DNA of 64,000 nucleotides from Bombyx mori (Eukaryota > Arthropoda > Insecta > Lepidoptera > Bombycidae), in the NCBI RefSeq assembly GCF_030269925.1, contig NC_085123.1, positions 8,308,001-8,372,000 of the forward strand, given 5' to 3'. A program made the translations under genes and the position numbers. Within the stretch, counting starts at the first letter, position 1. Each line of letters begins with the position of its first letter. The notes below the pieces were generated by a model. That model was not told the DNA's origin. It ran no database searches and saw only the letters and a list, made by a program, of their open reading frames with translations. Positions 36,740 through 48,527 of the stretch are shown in pieces.

Positions 36740-36915
36740 ATCTTCTACTGGTGGCAGCACGTCCTGTGAGTACACATGGGTAGGCCGTTGTATGAAAACT
36801 GAGATCATAGAACTCATGTCTCAGGTGAGTGGCGGCATTTATGTCGTAGATGTCTATGGACTTGATGACCACTTAATACTAAATGGGCCGTGTATTTGTA
36901 CATTCATTTATTAAC
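36740..36915 (+). repeat. Old Bm1 SINE
   Basis: GGTGGCAGCACGTCC..., TCGTAGATGTCTATGG; diverged copy downstream of gene B. Confidence 0.55.
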
Positions 36916-38119
36916 AATTAACAAAAAAGATGAGTGAACGAGCTCACTCTAGTGGTTAACAGTGCACATAGACATCACAATGTGAATATCGCCACCCAAG
37001 TTGGGTGGTGACCCAACCCACCTTGACACTTGAGGCCATATCTCACTTGTATGAATAAAAAAGGAAATTCTAATCGTGAAGGATGTCTATTAGATTATTA
37101 ATTCAAGTTATATGCAACATTCACAATAATTGCGTTGTTCAACTAAATGTTGACACGTATGTACCTACGTGGTATGTAGACACCGACAAAACGGTATTGT
37201 GAAAAGAAAAAAGAACCTTCAATGAACTCAATGAGTGTACTTCAAAAGTATAATAGGTTTTTTTATTTTATTTTAATTCTATTACTTTAATTATTATAAA
37301 TTTAATTTTATTCTATTCATGGTTTTCACTTAATGACTAATTATAAATTGATTACTTTTTGACTATTTATGTACGACAAATTGTATTAGCTACTGTTGGT
37401 TGTGCCTAATAAATTAATAAAGTCCAATTATCTATGGGTTCATGAAGTCATCTGTCATTTTATAGACAAGCAATACAAAAACATTAAATTATTGTTAATG
37501 TATTCGCCAGTGCTCATAATGTTATTGAACTATGGCGTGGCGGTTAAAAAGATCAACTTGAAATGAAATTGCCATTTAATATAGTTTTGACTCCAATTTT
37601 GAAACCGTATTTGGGAAATATAAAGTCGTGTTGTCAACATTATACATTTATAATTAGTTACTATTATACTTGCTTCTACGGGACTGTCGGCTTAGTATGT
37701 CATTCAATAATATTCAGATATAATACCCATTCAATACTCAGACGACCCTACGGTCCGGACGGTCTTAAGCTGTAATTGCAGTCCATAGACATCTTATGAA
37801 GTATCTCCTAGTCTAAATTGCGTTGAAGTAGCGGTGATATATTATAACCGTGAAATAGTAACGTGTGCTTGCTTTACTGGGTTATACCAACTTACTAATG
37901 GCTTATACCAACTTACTACTGGCTAGGTAGTATTACATTCATACCGTCCTATTTCATTCTTTATGGTTTATACTTCAGATAGAAGTAACAAAATTAGGAA
38001 TAAGCACCCGTGGTCTACGATTCTTTGAGCGCCTGCTAATAGGCAGTAGCAGTGGTTATGCTAAGGTCGCTTGTGTTAGATCTTCTCACTTGGACTGTAA
38101 TTGTCTATTTTCTGTTAGT

Positions 38120-38545
38120 ATGTATGTAGGATCGTTTGAAACCTCGGGGTCTGCGGAGGGACTTCGGTTCCCTCTGTATTCTGTACCGTATGTTCCATGC
38201 TCTAAGGAAATGTTCGAGATGATACCATCGTCTCGTTTTTACCATCGCACCGCCCGCCACCGGAGTAGAGTTCATCCATACTATCTGGAGCCACTACGTT
38301 TATCCACAGTGCGCTTCCAGAGATCTTTTTTGCCACGTACCATCCGGCTATGAAATGAGCTCCCCTCCACGGTGTTTTCCGAGCGCTATGACATGTCCTT
38401 CTTCAAACGAGGCTTGTGGAGAGTATTAAATGGTAGGCAGCGGCTTGGCTCTGCCTCTGGCATTGCTGACGTCCATGAGCGACGGTAACCACTCACCATC
38501 AGGTGGGCCGTAAGCTCGTCTGCCTTTAATGGCAATAAAAAAAAT
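38120..38545 (+). mobile_element. CR1/Jockey-like LINE 3' end, longest copy
   Basis: Encodes SSRFYHRTARHRSRVHPYY, STVRFQRSFLPRTIRL, then TGA where sister copies have TGG (Trp). The frame continues to ERR. Tail GGCAATAAAAAAAA. Confidence 0.7.
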
Positions 38546-38751
38546 GCATGTATATAATTTTGAGAGAGTTAATAAAGTTTCAAAGGTCGATCAAAAAAAC
38601 CAAACTCAAAGATAAAGCCGAATGGTAATTTTATTGTTTCAGGTGTAATTACATTCTTTCAGAAGTTTTTATCGTTTGAAAATCGTCAACTTGAATATTG
38701 TTTCAGTTTATTAGTGTTCATCACCTAAAAACACATTTAGGAGAACAGCCG

Positions 38752-41700
38752 ATGGCGTCGACGGAGAATATTTACAATTTCATGATCATTCACGATTTGA
38801 AGATCATAGCGACCTCAATGGGCTTCATACAATATGTTTGTCTGCTTATAGGATGTTTAACAGTAAGTATGATTATATAGTAACAGTAGCATATTATCTA
38901 TTAATATTTCCCCAATGATTCAGAAATATGACGTATTTTTATGTGTAGCTACTCAACATAATTCCTTACAAACTTATTCTGAAAAATATTACCAAAAATA
39001 AATTTATTTTGGGAGAACGACAAAGGAAAGATCTTCCACCGAGCGAATGCTCAGTAGACCGACGTCGTCCACATGTCGTTGCTTGGAACTTGTATATTCA
39101 AACTCAAGTTGAATTTATTGGAGCTATGGGTGCAGGAGAACCATGACACATTTTCGTCGGTCATTATGGCGAACCTTGAGGAAGGCCTACGTCCAGCAGT
39201 GGGCTGATAATGATGCTGATTGATTGATACTGACAGGAATTGCAATTCTGAGATACAGGAACTATTATTTTTTTATTTTTTTATTGCTTAGATGGGTGGA
39301 GGAGCTGATAGCAAAAAAAAATTACTGGAACCCATAGCTATGACAACGTGAATGCCGCCACCCACCTTGGCGCATTTGTATTGAACGAACGAACCTTTAA
39401 ATGGGTTTAGATGGGTGGACAAGCTCACAGACCACATGGTGTTAAATGGTTACTAGAGCCCATAGACATCTACGACGTAAATGCGCCTCCCACCTTTAGA
39501 TATAAGTTCTAAGGTCTCAACTATAGTTACAACGGCTGCCCCACCCTTCAAACCGAAACGCATTACTGCTTCACGGCAGAAATATGCAGGGCGGTGGTAC
39601 CTACCCGCGCGGACTCACAAGAGGTCCTGCCACCAGTAAAAAGAAAGAAATAATAGTGTTATTTTTAATTACTACTTTATTCTGTACAAATGTCGTCAAC
39701 ATTTAAGAAGGCGATAAAATTATATAATAACAATATAGACAACTTTCCGAAAAAGTACCAGAGTAAATATTGTCAAATCATATTTAAAAAACAAAAAAAA
39801 AACAAGGTGAATTTTATTACAATAAAACAAGAAAATCGTCTCATTTTCAGGAGAACCCAGCATTATTTCTACCTCATTTATTCGGGCAGCTTGTCGTAAT
39901 ATTCATTAAAATAGTGAACGCTTTTCTTTCACTAACAAGAACAAATTCGAAGTCATTACGAGGGCTTCTGCACAAAGCACTTAGTATTTTGATAATGACT
40001 TTCAATTGGATGCAGGAATTTTGCGTTTTTAGATTGTTTCTGTGTGTTTGTGATTTGTGAAATTATTTGCTTTTGATTAAAATATAGTTTTGTTTAAAGA
40101 AAATGGAAAATAGTGTCTGCTTTGTTTTATTTTTTATATGTTCTTATGTTTATACTTTATTGGAAATCAACATATTTTTCACATGTAGCTTAGGTCAATC
40201 AATTAGTGTTTTAGCGAAAGAGGTCTTCTTTTTAAATTGACTGTTATTAAAAAAAATATGTCAACTGCCATTTGAGTCATATTTATAGTTGGGCACCGGA
40301 CTCTTCTGATCCGCGCAAAACAGATTTACGATGGTTTAAAAAGCTATATTAGAAAATGTATTCAGTTTTTTGACACTGATGCTGTGCACCGCGCAGTGTA
40401 TCTATCAATAGCGCCGATTAATACAAACCAATCCTTTGTCGTATTTATTACCTTAATAGCAAAATGAACAGTGACAGTAATTTCATTTTGAATCAGATTC
40501 GTCAGAGACACGAGAATCATGTAGATACCGTAAGTCGAATTTATCTAAGTACATATGGATTATGGTAAGGATAATTATTAATGTGATTGAATTGAAATTT
40601 ATTAGTAGCAAAGATAAAATACGGGGGAACTAATATGTTATATACACACTATATACACTTATGTGGAATAAATAGCTTCGGAAAAAATACTTCAGGGAAT
40701 GTGAGTCGTTTCTTTTTTAGACAGTAGGAATGAAGTAATGGTAAGCTGGAGTGGCAGGTATCCCGTAACACTCCCCCAGGGAATGCTGTAGGTACAATGC
40801 ACAGAGGCCCAAGTACCAAAGATCCTACCACCTAGGACACTGGGATTTGGTATAATTCGAGTGGCATAACGCTATCTCGAAATTGAATATAAAAAAAATT
40901 AAGAGAGCAGACTTTCCATTACTTTTTTTAAAAATTAAAAACCTTTTACTTAGTCTTGATAATGTTTTGATTAATTCATTAAATCAAGGCTGAAACAAGC
41001 ACCTTTACTACATATACGATCATTCTTACTGGTGGTAGGACTTCTTGTGAGTCCGCACAGGCCGGTGGGGCAGCCGTTGTAGCTGAGACCTTAGAACTTA
41101 TATCTCAAGGTGAGCGGCGCATTTACGTTGTAGATGTCTATGGGCTCCAGTAACCACTTAAAAACAAGGTGGGCTGTGAGCTCGCCCACCCATCTAAGTA
41201 TTTTTTTTATCAGAATTTGACATAGATTAGTGCCCATGTGTACATAAATAAGAATACGAGAATGCCATAGTGTAAAGTATTAAAACATGATATTGGTCTA
41301 ACTATATAATATACAATAAACACGTGACCTATTTTGTTGATTTGTTAGATTAACGCGGTCGGTGAGAATTCGCATGCCGCTCAAATCAAGATGCGTGCTC
41401 TTCTGGTAGCCCTGCTGGGAGTTTCTATGTCGGCGTGTGCTTTTGCCTCGCAGCCAGTCGAGTTAGAGTTGGACGACGATGACGTCACGCAAAAATTGAG
41501 TAACGTCAGTTTCGCTAGAAGGTGAATTCAAATTTTGTCCCTTTCTCCCATTTTTTTATTATCATATACTTTTTTTTTTATTGCTTAGATGGATGGACGA
41601 GCTCACAGCCCACCTGATGTTAAGTGGTTACTGGAGCCCATAGACATCTGTAACGTAAATACGCCACCCACCTCGAGATATAAGTTCTAAGGTCTCAGTA

Positions 41701-43912
41701 TAGTTACAACGGCTACCCCACCTTTCGAACCGAAACGCTTTACTGCTTCACGGCGGAAACAGGCGGGGTGGTGGTACCTACCCGTGCGGACTCCCAAGAG
41801 GTCCTACCACCATTAATGATGGGCTGTGAATATTTTAGGCTACTTTATTCAAAAATATATAGATACATATTTTGTTATAGAATTACGAAGCCCACGATCC
41901 GGCTTGTTATTGGAAATGGAAAATCCAGTGCATTTCTGACGGCAGTGACATCCTTGCTTTTACTTATCGCTGTGATGTCGAAGGTAAATAAACAAAGCAG
42001 TCGTAGAAGTAAATTAACATGGACGTTCACAGCACAGAATCCAAGGTCAAGAACTAGATTTTGTTTTTGTTTACCGAAAACGCGTGTGAGAGATCAACAT
42101 GAACACACCGAGACATCCAAAAACGAAATGTCTTCCACAAAAATACCGACTGACGAAAATCTTATCCGGTCCGGATCGTCAGGTTGTTTCCCGATGAACG
42201 AGGTGATCAAAAACCAAATCAACGTACCTACTCACATATCCGCCACGCAATATATTTGTTCTAATAATCGCAATGGTGTGCAGACACAAGTTTAAATTAT
42301 ATTATTTGAGTTCTGGCCATCGCGCCAACGAATTATAAAAAAAAAAGAATGCGGAATAACCAACCCTGTATGAATCGAGATTTTCTGACTGAATAATATG
42401 ACCAGTATGTACTCGCAGAATTTATATTTTACTAGCCGTACTCGCCCGCTTCGCTGGGCATTAAAATTAACATTATTATTTATTTTCATTATTATTAGGC
42501 AGTCCAACATTCATATATAAATATTAGCCTATCCATTAAGTAGGTACATGTATTTTCTACATGGATACCAAGTTTCAAGTCAATCGGATGCACGGTTCAG
42601 TTGTTCGGAACATCCGTAAAAACCATTGTAGATTTATATATTAATACGGTATAAAACTTGGATACGAAAATTATGTTTAATGAAATTTAGCTGTGCAAAT
42701 GTGTAAACGGTATAAAAATCTCCGTGGAATTTAATTTAATTTCATAAAACTAAAAGGTAAAGTCTGCAAAAAAAGTGAAATAAAATAAAATTAAAAATGT
42801 AATTACGGTTTGATTCAGCAATCGTGGTGGCGTCGCGGTGCTCGATGGCTTGCAGCACCGGCTCTATTGGTAGTCGCTTTAGAAGCTGCTTCAGATGCGA
42901 GCGACGCGCTATTGGCTGCGGTGCTGCGGGGTTCGGCTGAACCAGCCAAAATTGCCCTACAGACTATCGGTGCAGGATTACTTGTCACGGTCGAAATACT
43001 GGTTTGGTAAGGTTCCTTGAATAAAACAATTATATATTTGTCCTTTCTGCTTAATTTCCTCGAATGTTGAATAACGAATATTGAAATTTAATTATTGTTT
43101 AAAGTAGACAAAAAGTTGATAATCCGTTGTTGATTCAATCCTTAAGTGACTTTTTGGCGGGAACGCGAGGAGTGAGGTTGTGCAATTTGTTTTATTTTGC
43201 CTATTTAGTATTTCTTCAGGTTTAATTGTCTAACTGTGGTTTATTAACTGTTTAGTATCTGTCAAAGTACACAAATGTGGGAAAATGAAGCAAAGCCGCT
43301 GGACGTAACGTTTCGGGATCCTCCAAAAAGTCCACTGAAAAAATCTCAGTAAATGACCACAATTTTACTAAGACTACTAAGATTTTACTTCATCCCACAT
43401 CATCTCATCTCATTTCATTTAAGTTCATCACAGTTGATTAATGTCTCAAATTAATCATGTTCATTTCATTTCACTCCATATTATCATTTTCATAGAAATA
43501 ACAATATAAATTAAAATGAGACACGACTTAAAGGTCTTAGTTACCAGGTCATAAAATCACTTAAAAAAAAAGAATCAATCCTTAAGTTTTAGTGGCAGGA
43601 TATCGCATTGAAACACGTGGACGACGGGCTGCCCGATGGCGATAGTCTGGAATTATGCTCTGAAAATTCTTGATGCTTGATTTCGCTGGATGGGGAATAA
43701 TAGAACAGGTTGCCGCTAATTACTGCAGCGGGGATGTTTCAGTTTTCATCATGTTAAAAATCAATGGAACGTTTATTTTCAAACTATTTAGTTGATAGTT
43801 TAATTTTTATGGTTTCAGGTACTTTATAGCTAAATTTTTTGAATACAGTCCACCGCCCTTAGTCGAAGACAAAGACAGAGAAACTGTAAAGGCATCGCCA
43901 GAATCACAATGA
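38752..43912 (+). CDS. Small multi-pass membrane protein, family not recognised
   Basis: Five exons: 38752-38862 (5'UTR part begins at 38707 after a CAG acceptor), 41349-41521, 41881-41983, 42819-43006 and 43819-43912 (TGA). Phases 0, 2, 0 and 2 all join in frame to give 222 aa, with AATAAA at 43951. Hydrophobic stretches lie near residues 17-41, 54-70, 111-128, 138-150 and 176-203, so four or five membrane passes are likely. An acidic loop (ELELDDDDVTQ) follows the second. The C-terminal tail is short, charged and Pro-rich. Met52 begins a segment that alone looks like a signal peptide (MRALLVALLGVSMSACAFAS), so an alternative start in exon 2 is possible. The leader frame stays open upstream of 38752, so the N-terminus could be slightly longer. 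A Bm1 SINE lies in intron 2 and a Helitron in intron 3. Function unknown. Confidence 0.75.
39030..39230 (+). mobile_element. Possible RTE-like LINE 3' end
   Basis: CTTGAGGAAGGCCTACGTCC, AGCAGTGGGCTGATAATGAT: a 'GTCCAGCAGTGG...GATGATGAT' ending common at lepidopteran LINE ends. A short related piece in reverse lies at 12868-12905 (GTCCACTGCTGGACATGGGC). Confidence 0.45.
39268..39390 (-). repeat. Old Bm1 SINE fragment
   Basis: TTATTGCTTAGATGGGTGGA tail, then GTGAATGCCGCCACCCACC. A similar diverged variant lies at 4520-4610. Confidence 0.55.
39405..39638 (-). repeat. Bm1 SINE
   Basis: Reverse copy from TAGATGGGTGGACAAGCTC to GAGGTCCTGCCACCAG. Confidence 0.75.
41029..41205 (+). repeat. Bm1 SINE with internal deletion
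   Basis: ACTGGTGGTAGGACTTC joined directly to GGTGGGGCAGCCGTTG; the central third is missing. Confidence 0.7.
41570..41818 (-). repeat. Bm1 SINE in intron 2 of the multi-pass membrane gene
   Basis: Reverse copy from TTTATTGCTTAGATGG to GAGGTCCTACCACCAT, 62 bp before the exon-3 acceptor. Confidence 0.8.
42432..42650 (-). mobile_element. Helitron in intron 3 of the multi-pass membrane gene
   Basis: The plus strand begins A|CTAGCCGTACTCGCCCGCTT, the reverse of the end of the element at 10726. The 5' TC end is worn. Confidence 0.6.
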
Positions 43913-43950
43913 AGCTTTTTTTATTTTTTTATTATCTACATTTTTTTTTA

Positions 43951-43956
43951 AATAAA
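43951..43956 (+). terminator. Poly(A) signal of the multi-pass membrane gene
   Basis: AATAAA 39 bp after the stop, in T-rich sequence. Confidence 0.65.
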
Positions 43957-44469
43957 ACAACTAATATCATTATATAAGATAGTTTATTTTTAATAGGTAT
44001 ATGTTACGTACTACATAAGGCCACGTTACGATTAAGCTTACATTGCATGAAGGCACTGGTTATGTGTTCAAGAATAATTGTGGTTGGGAAGTCCAGTTTT
44101 ATTAAAAATCAACTCCAAATTAATTCAAGACAGTCACTGTAGCAAAACCACTATCGTGGCTACAAATAGTATATTCTTTATAAAATATATTCTTGGCTGT
44201 GGTCACATGATTCAAAATATACATTTTGACTAAATTTTGCCATAAAAACCATAAAAGTACGGTTTGCAAAACTGACGATAACAATAATATATGTTTATTA
44301 CATTGTTGACATGTCATCTTCTCAAAACATTTCCTTCTAAACGAACATAATAACGTTTTACAAATGGAGGTGTGTGCAAATACTAATATACCTTTTGCAG
44401 CTTCAGAATGCTTCAGCAAATGATACAATATGAACGATTGCTAAAAGTAACATTTAAATTTTTAATTTT

Positions 44470-44901
44470 AATATTAATACGTGAAGCAAAAACTTTGTAC
44501 CCCTTTTTACGAAAATTGCGCGGACGGAGGAGTATGAAATTTCTCACGCTTATAGAGAAGGAGTGCACAATGCTAATATTTTTTTCAAATAATGCATAAA
44601 AGATACTTTAAATCAATAAAGAAAACATTACACACACTACCATTTATTTGACACAACACATACATAAAAATATATTCTTTGTTTACTGTCAATTGGGAAG
44701 CTTTTGTTATTGTTTAAAGTCTGTGGTCGAATTGAAAATAGATTAATATTGTTTGTCTTTAATATTATTGATCTATAGTGCAGTTTTGGCGAATACTGTG
44801 ATAATATCGAAATGTCATAGTGTTTGACAATAGAACCATAATGTTTGAATTTATAATTTCAATTAATTATAGTCGAATCTCGAATACTGCGGGGCCACTA
44901 G
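44470..44901 (+). mobile_element. Non-autonomous Helitron
   Basis: Body begins near ATATTAATACGTGAAGC (5' TC worn) and ends CTGCGGGGCCACTAG|T. Sister of 1952-2314 and 15694-16621. Confidence 0.6.
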
Positions 44902-45967
44902 TACTTTTAAAATCACCCAAACTTAATATACAAAATGTCTATCCATATAAAATAATATATATTTTTAGTAGCAAAAATGAAACAGTACAAGAATCTTTTT
45001 CCTATGTTTGTCGACCGAATTACTCTTTTATCATGTTTTGTAGTTTACAAACTTTAGTATTGCCAATTAAAAAAGGCCGGAAATTTTATTCACTTTTCCC
45101 ATAGAAAAATGTTTGTAACGAAACAGACAGAAGAGAAAACGTTATACATGGAAAGGAATTCTCAACCTTGAAGCATCAGTTCTAATGGTCGAATTTTGAC
45201 CTTGAGGAGCACTATGCAGGACCAATTTAGTTATATTGTTTAATACTTTTTTTAGAGCTAAGGATATTGTTTTGTCTTCCGAAAACTTCAATCTTGTCGA
45301 GTCGGCACTATGGAAGGTATAGGCTATAAGCAAGGGGCACAAATTGGCACTAACTACTATATGAAATTTAAAGTTTCAGAAAGTAGATTTTATTAATTTA
45401 AAGTTATATTCATTGGCGAAGTTTCTTAAATAAGTAATGGTACCAATTAATTGTTAAATAACCAACCGAATTGGTTATTCAAATGTCAAAATCAAACAAC
45501 TTAATATATCGTCTTTTCGCATTAAAAGTGTACAATTTCCAAATACATTCGAAATTGAGTTAATATGCGGAATCATTTGGTATCACCAGTATTTTTCTCA
45601 TAAATACTGTCAAAAGAGCGTAGTTTAGTTTTTTTTTTTTTTAGTTTATCTATGTTGTGTGTCTACTATTAACAAAATTAATATATAATTTTATCTTACT
45701 TTAAAATACAGATAATGTAACTGGTAAAAAATAAAAATTAAATGTTGCAAATATGATTAATATTAAAAATATCACAATATGTCAAACCTTTAAAACACTC
45801 TCCTGCAAAATAAGTAAGTTTTGAGATTATACAGCTTCGATCAACAATAGTAACTAGATTTCGGATCGGTGCAAAAATCCGTCTCATTAAATAACAGCGC
45901 ACTTGAAATGTGAGCTCTTATTTTGTTTAGTTCACTTCAGGCACAGCCAATGTCAACCCGTCTCACA

Positions 45968-46614
45968 ATGCCGCAGTGTGTATTCAAAAGTTGCAAAAAA
46001 TGCCCGAAAAAGCAATTTAACGGCCGGAGTTTCTTACTTTCGGTAAGTACATGAAGTATACGTTATATTTTAAGCTTTAAACTAATAAATAATATTACAT
46101 TTTAAACAAAATTACCGATTTTTAACCACCGCTACAAATGTTGGCCAAGGCTCGCCAACACTTGGACAAAATTTTTGTTTAACAGAAAAGTAAATGCATG
46201 GAGTAGATTTGTGTTGTAATAATTTTTAAAAATTTGTTAGCAGTACTTCAAAATTGGTTAGTTAAAATTGGTTAATTCTGCTTTTGTGTCTGTTTGTTGG
46301 ATTCTCATTGGATACTTGGCTTTTCTTTTTTATTTTAGCAATCACGTGTGCAGAATGGATCTCGATTGTCGCCAGAGAAAGAAGAGATTACTTTTATAAG
46401 CCAGCTAGGAACTCCACTCATTGACACTGGACATCTTTGCCTTCCGTGTTCACGGCTACTGAAACGTGGCCGAAGCATTGTAATAAAAATATCGCGCTTA
46501 AAACCGTTTAAACGTTGTTTTATTATATGTACTAGTCGCGAAAACCTAAAAATATACTATAAAAATATCTATTACACAAAACGTAACGCTAATAAAATAA
46601 TAAGTAATGTATAG
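45968..46614 (+). CDS. Tentative two-exon small protein starting with C-x4-C
   Basis: ATG at 45968 opens a 25-codon exon ending at a strong GTAAGT donor (45968-46042, phase 0). The next good acceptor (TATTTTAG, 46338) leads to an open frame 46339-46614. Joined length is 116 aa. The start (MPQCVFKSCKKCPKK) resembles the first zinc-ligand pair of THAP-type fingers (MPxCxxxxC), but the later THAP Trp and C-x2-H ligands are not apparent. Exon 2 has C-L-P-C near LCLPCSRLLKRGRS, possibly another zinc pair. The last 40 residues are Lys/Ile/Asn-rich and look like spacer translation, so the true 3' end may be a different splice. It could also be a remnant of a larger gene. Confidence 0.35.
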
Positions 46615-47451
46615 ATACTAACAAACATAAATCCTCAAAACATAAAAAGTAAACAACTAAACTTTTACTTTTATTCATATAATAAATTATTTCACTGTTC
46701 AACGCGACTCCGTTACCTCCTGTAGTAAATAGAAATTGAAATTTCAAGAAGCAAAAATAAATAAAACAAAACGATGTTAGTTCTCAAAGCTATAACGGAA
46801 AAAGTTACTTTATTTGTTGGCGCATAAAGTTGATTTAACATTAAAGATTGTTTAACATATGCCTTTTCATTTGTAAGTGACAGGAGTAATTTATTGCTTT
46901 GTGACGAATGATTGTAAGTATTAGATAATGTTTTGGAGATTTGGAACTTTATTACTAGGTGGCATAGTTGTAATTAGTTTGAACTTAAAACTGTTTCAAA
47001 ACTTTTTTCTCCGTTTGTTGTAAACCAACGTAGCTATGTATGTATGTATATTCACGCGGACAGTTTTTGCTTCGATTTTGTACGTGTCCCTTTATCTAGT
47101 TACAATTGTTGATCGAAGTTATACAGTTTTAATGCGAGAAAATGATATTATTAAGACTCACAGTGTGCATTTCCAATTAAATATATTTTAGTACATTTTT
47201 TTTAATACTTCCTAATAATATAATACATATATACGCAACTATATTGAAGGCTCAATAATCTCAAGCTATGCGTATAAGTTACATGTAACTATTTCTATTC
47301 GGTTTGTGCTAAGGTATGTATAATATATAGCATTATTAATATTATATACCTTATTGTATTATTAATACAATGTATTAAAATTTTAATACAGTAATCTCCT
47401 CTATAACACGGTAGATTGGTTCCGCGTTAAAGGAAACGCGTTGCAGAAGTG

Positions 47452-47672
47452 TTGGACGAGCTCACAGCCCATTTGGTGTTAAGTGGTTACTGGAGCCCAT
47501 AGACATCTACGACGTAAATGCGCCATCCACCTTGAGATATAAGTTCTAAGGTCTCAAGTATAGTTACAACGGCTGCTCCACCGTTCAAACCGAAACGACT
47601 GTTTCGCGGCAGAAATAGGCAGGGTGGTGGTACCTACCCGCGCGGACTCACAAGAGGTCCTACCACCAGTAA
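47452..47672 (-). repeat. Bm1 SINE
   Basis: Reverse copy lacking its tail, GGACGAGCTCACAGCCC to GTCCTACCACCAG. Confidence 0.75.
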
Positions 47673-47861
47673 AGTAAAAGGCTAGGGCTTGCTAGGGCTA
47701 GTGTTAGCAACGACCTCTGGTTAGAGCCCCGTGAGCTCATTTACTAGCTCGGCGAATCTGGTATAACCCTTCGAAGTTAATAGTATAGGTAGAAGAAAAT
47801 AAAAGGGGATAAATTATATTGTTTCGAGCACTCACTACTACAGTAGAATACATTTCTACTT

Positions 47862-48145
47862 TTTTTTTTTTTATTGCTTAGGTGGGTGGACGAGTTCACA
47901 GCCCACCTGGTGTTAAGTGGTTACTGGAGCCTATAGACATCTACAATGTAACTGCACCACCCACCTCGAGATATAAGTTCTAAGGTCTCAGTATAGTTAC
48001 AACGGCTACCCCAACCTTCGAACCGAAACGCATTACTGCTTCACGGCGGAAATAGGCGGGGTGGTGGTACCTACCCGTGCGGACTCCCAAGAGGTCCTAC
48101 CACCAGTGATTACGCAAATTATAATTTTGCGGGTTTGATTTGCCT
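47862..48145 (-). repeat. Bm1 SINE
   Basis: Reverse copy with oligo-T tail, extending to ATTATAATTTTGCGGGTTTG of the upstream body. Confidence 0.8.
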
Positions 48146-48527
48146 GAAACTTCTGCCTTTACATACAGCGTATTTCCGGAGATAAATTTCTCCTATGGGC
48201 AAAAAACGTACTTACTATTCTAATTTCACACGACACAGCCAATAATTTTCGTAACACATCGTTACATTTAACATTTTAAAAATCATTGAATACTCTATAA
48301 AATAATTGAATAATATGCTATATATTAAATATTTATTAACTTGATTGATATGTATGGGATATAGTTTCCTTATATTTTTACTACTTATCAAACAATACTA
48401 CCAAACGTTATTCTTGTTTAACATATTAAAATTTGGTTTGTTTTAAACTATAAGAAAAGGAAAAAAAAAACCGATGAATAAACACTTTAAAAAAAAACAG
48501 CTGTAAATTTACAAAAAAAAAAAACTT

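Noticed and set aside
40640..40860. Candidate retroelement coding piece around ACACTCCCCCAGGG
   Set aside because: No recognisable motif in any frame; could not be supported.
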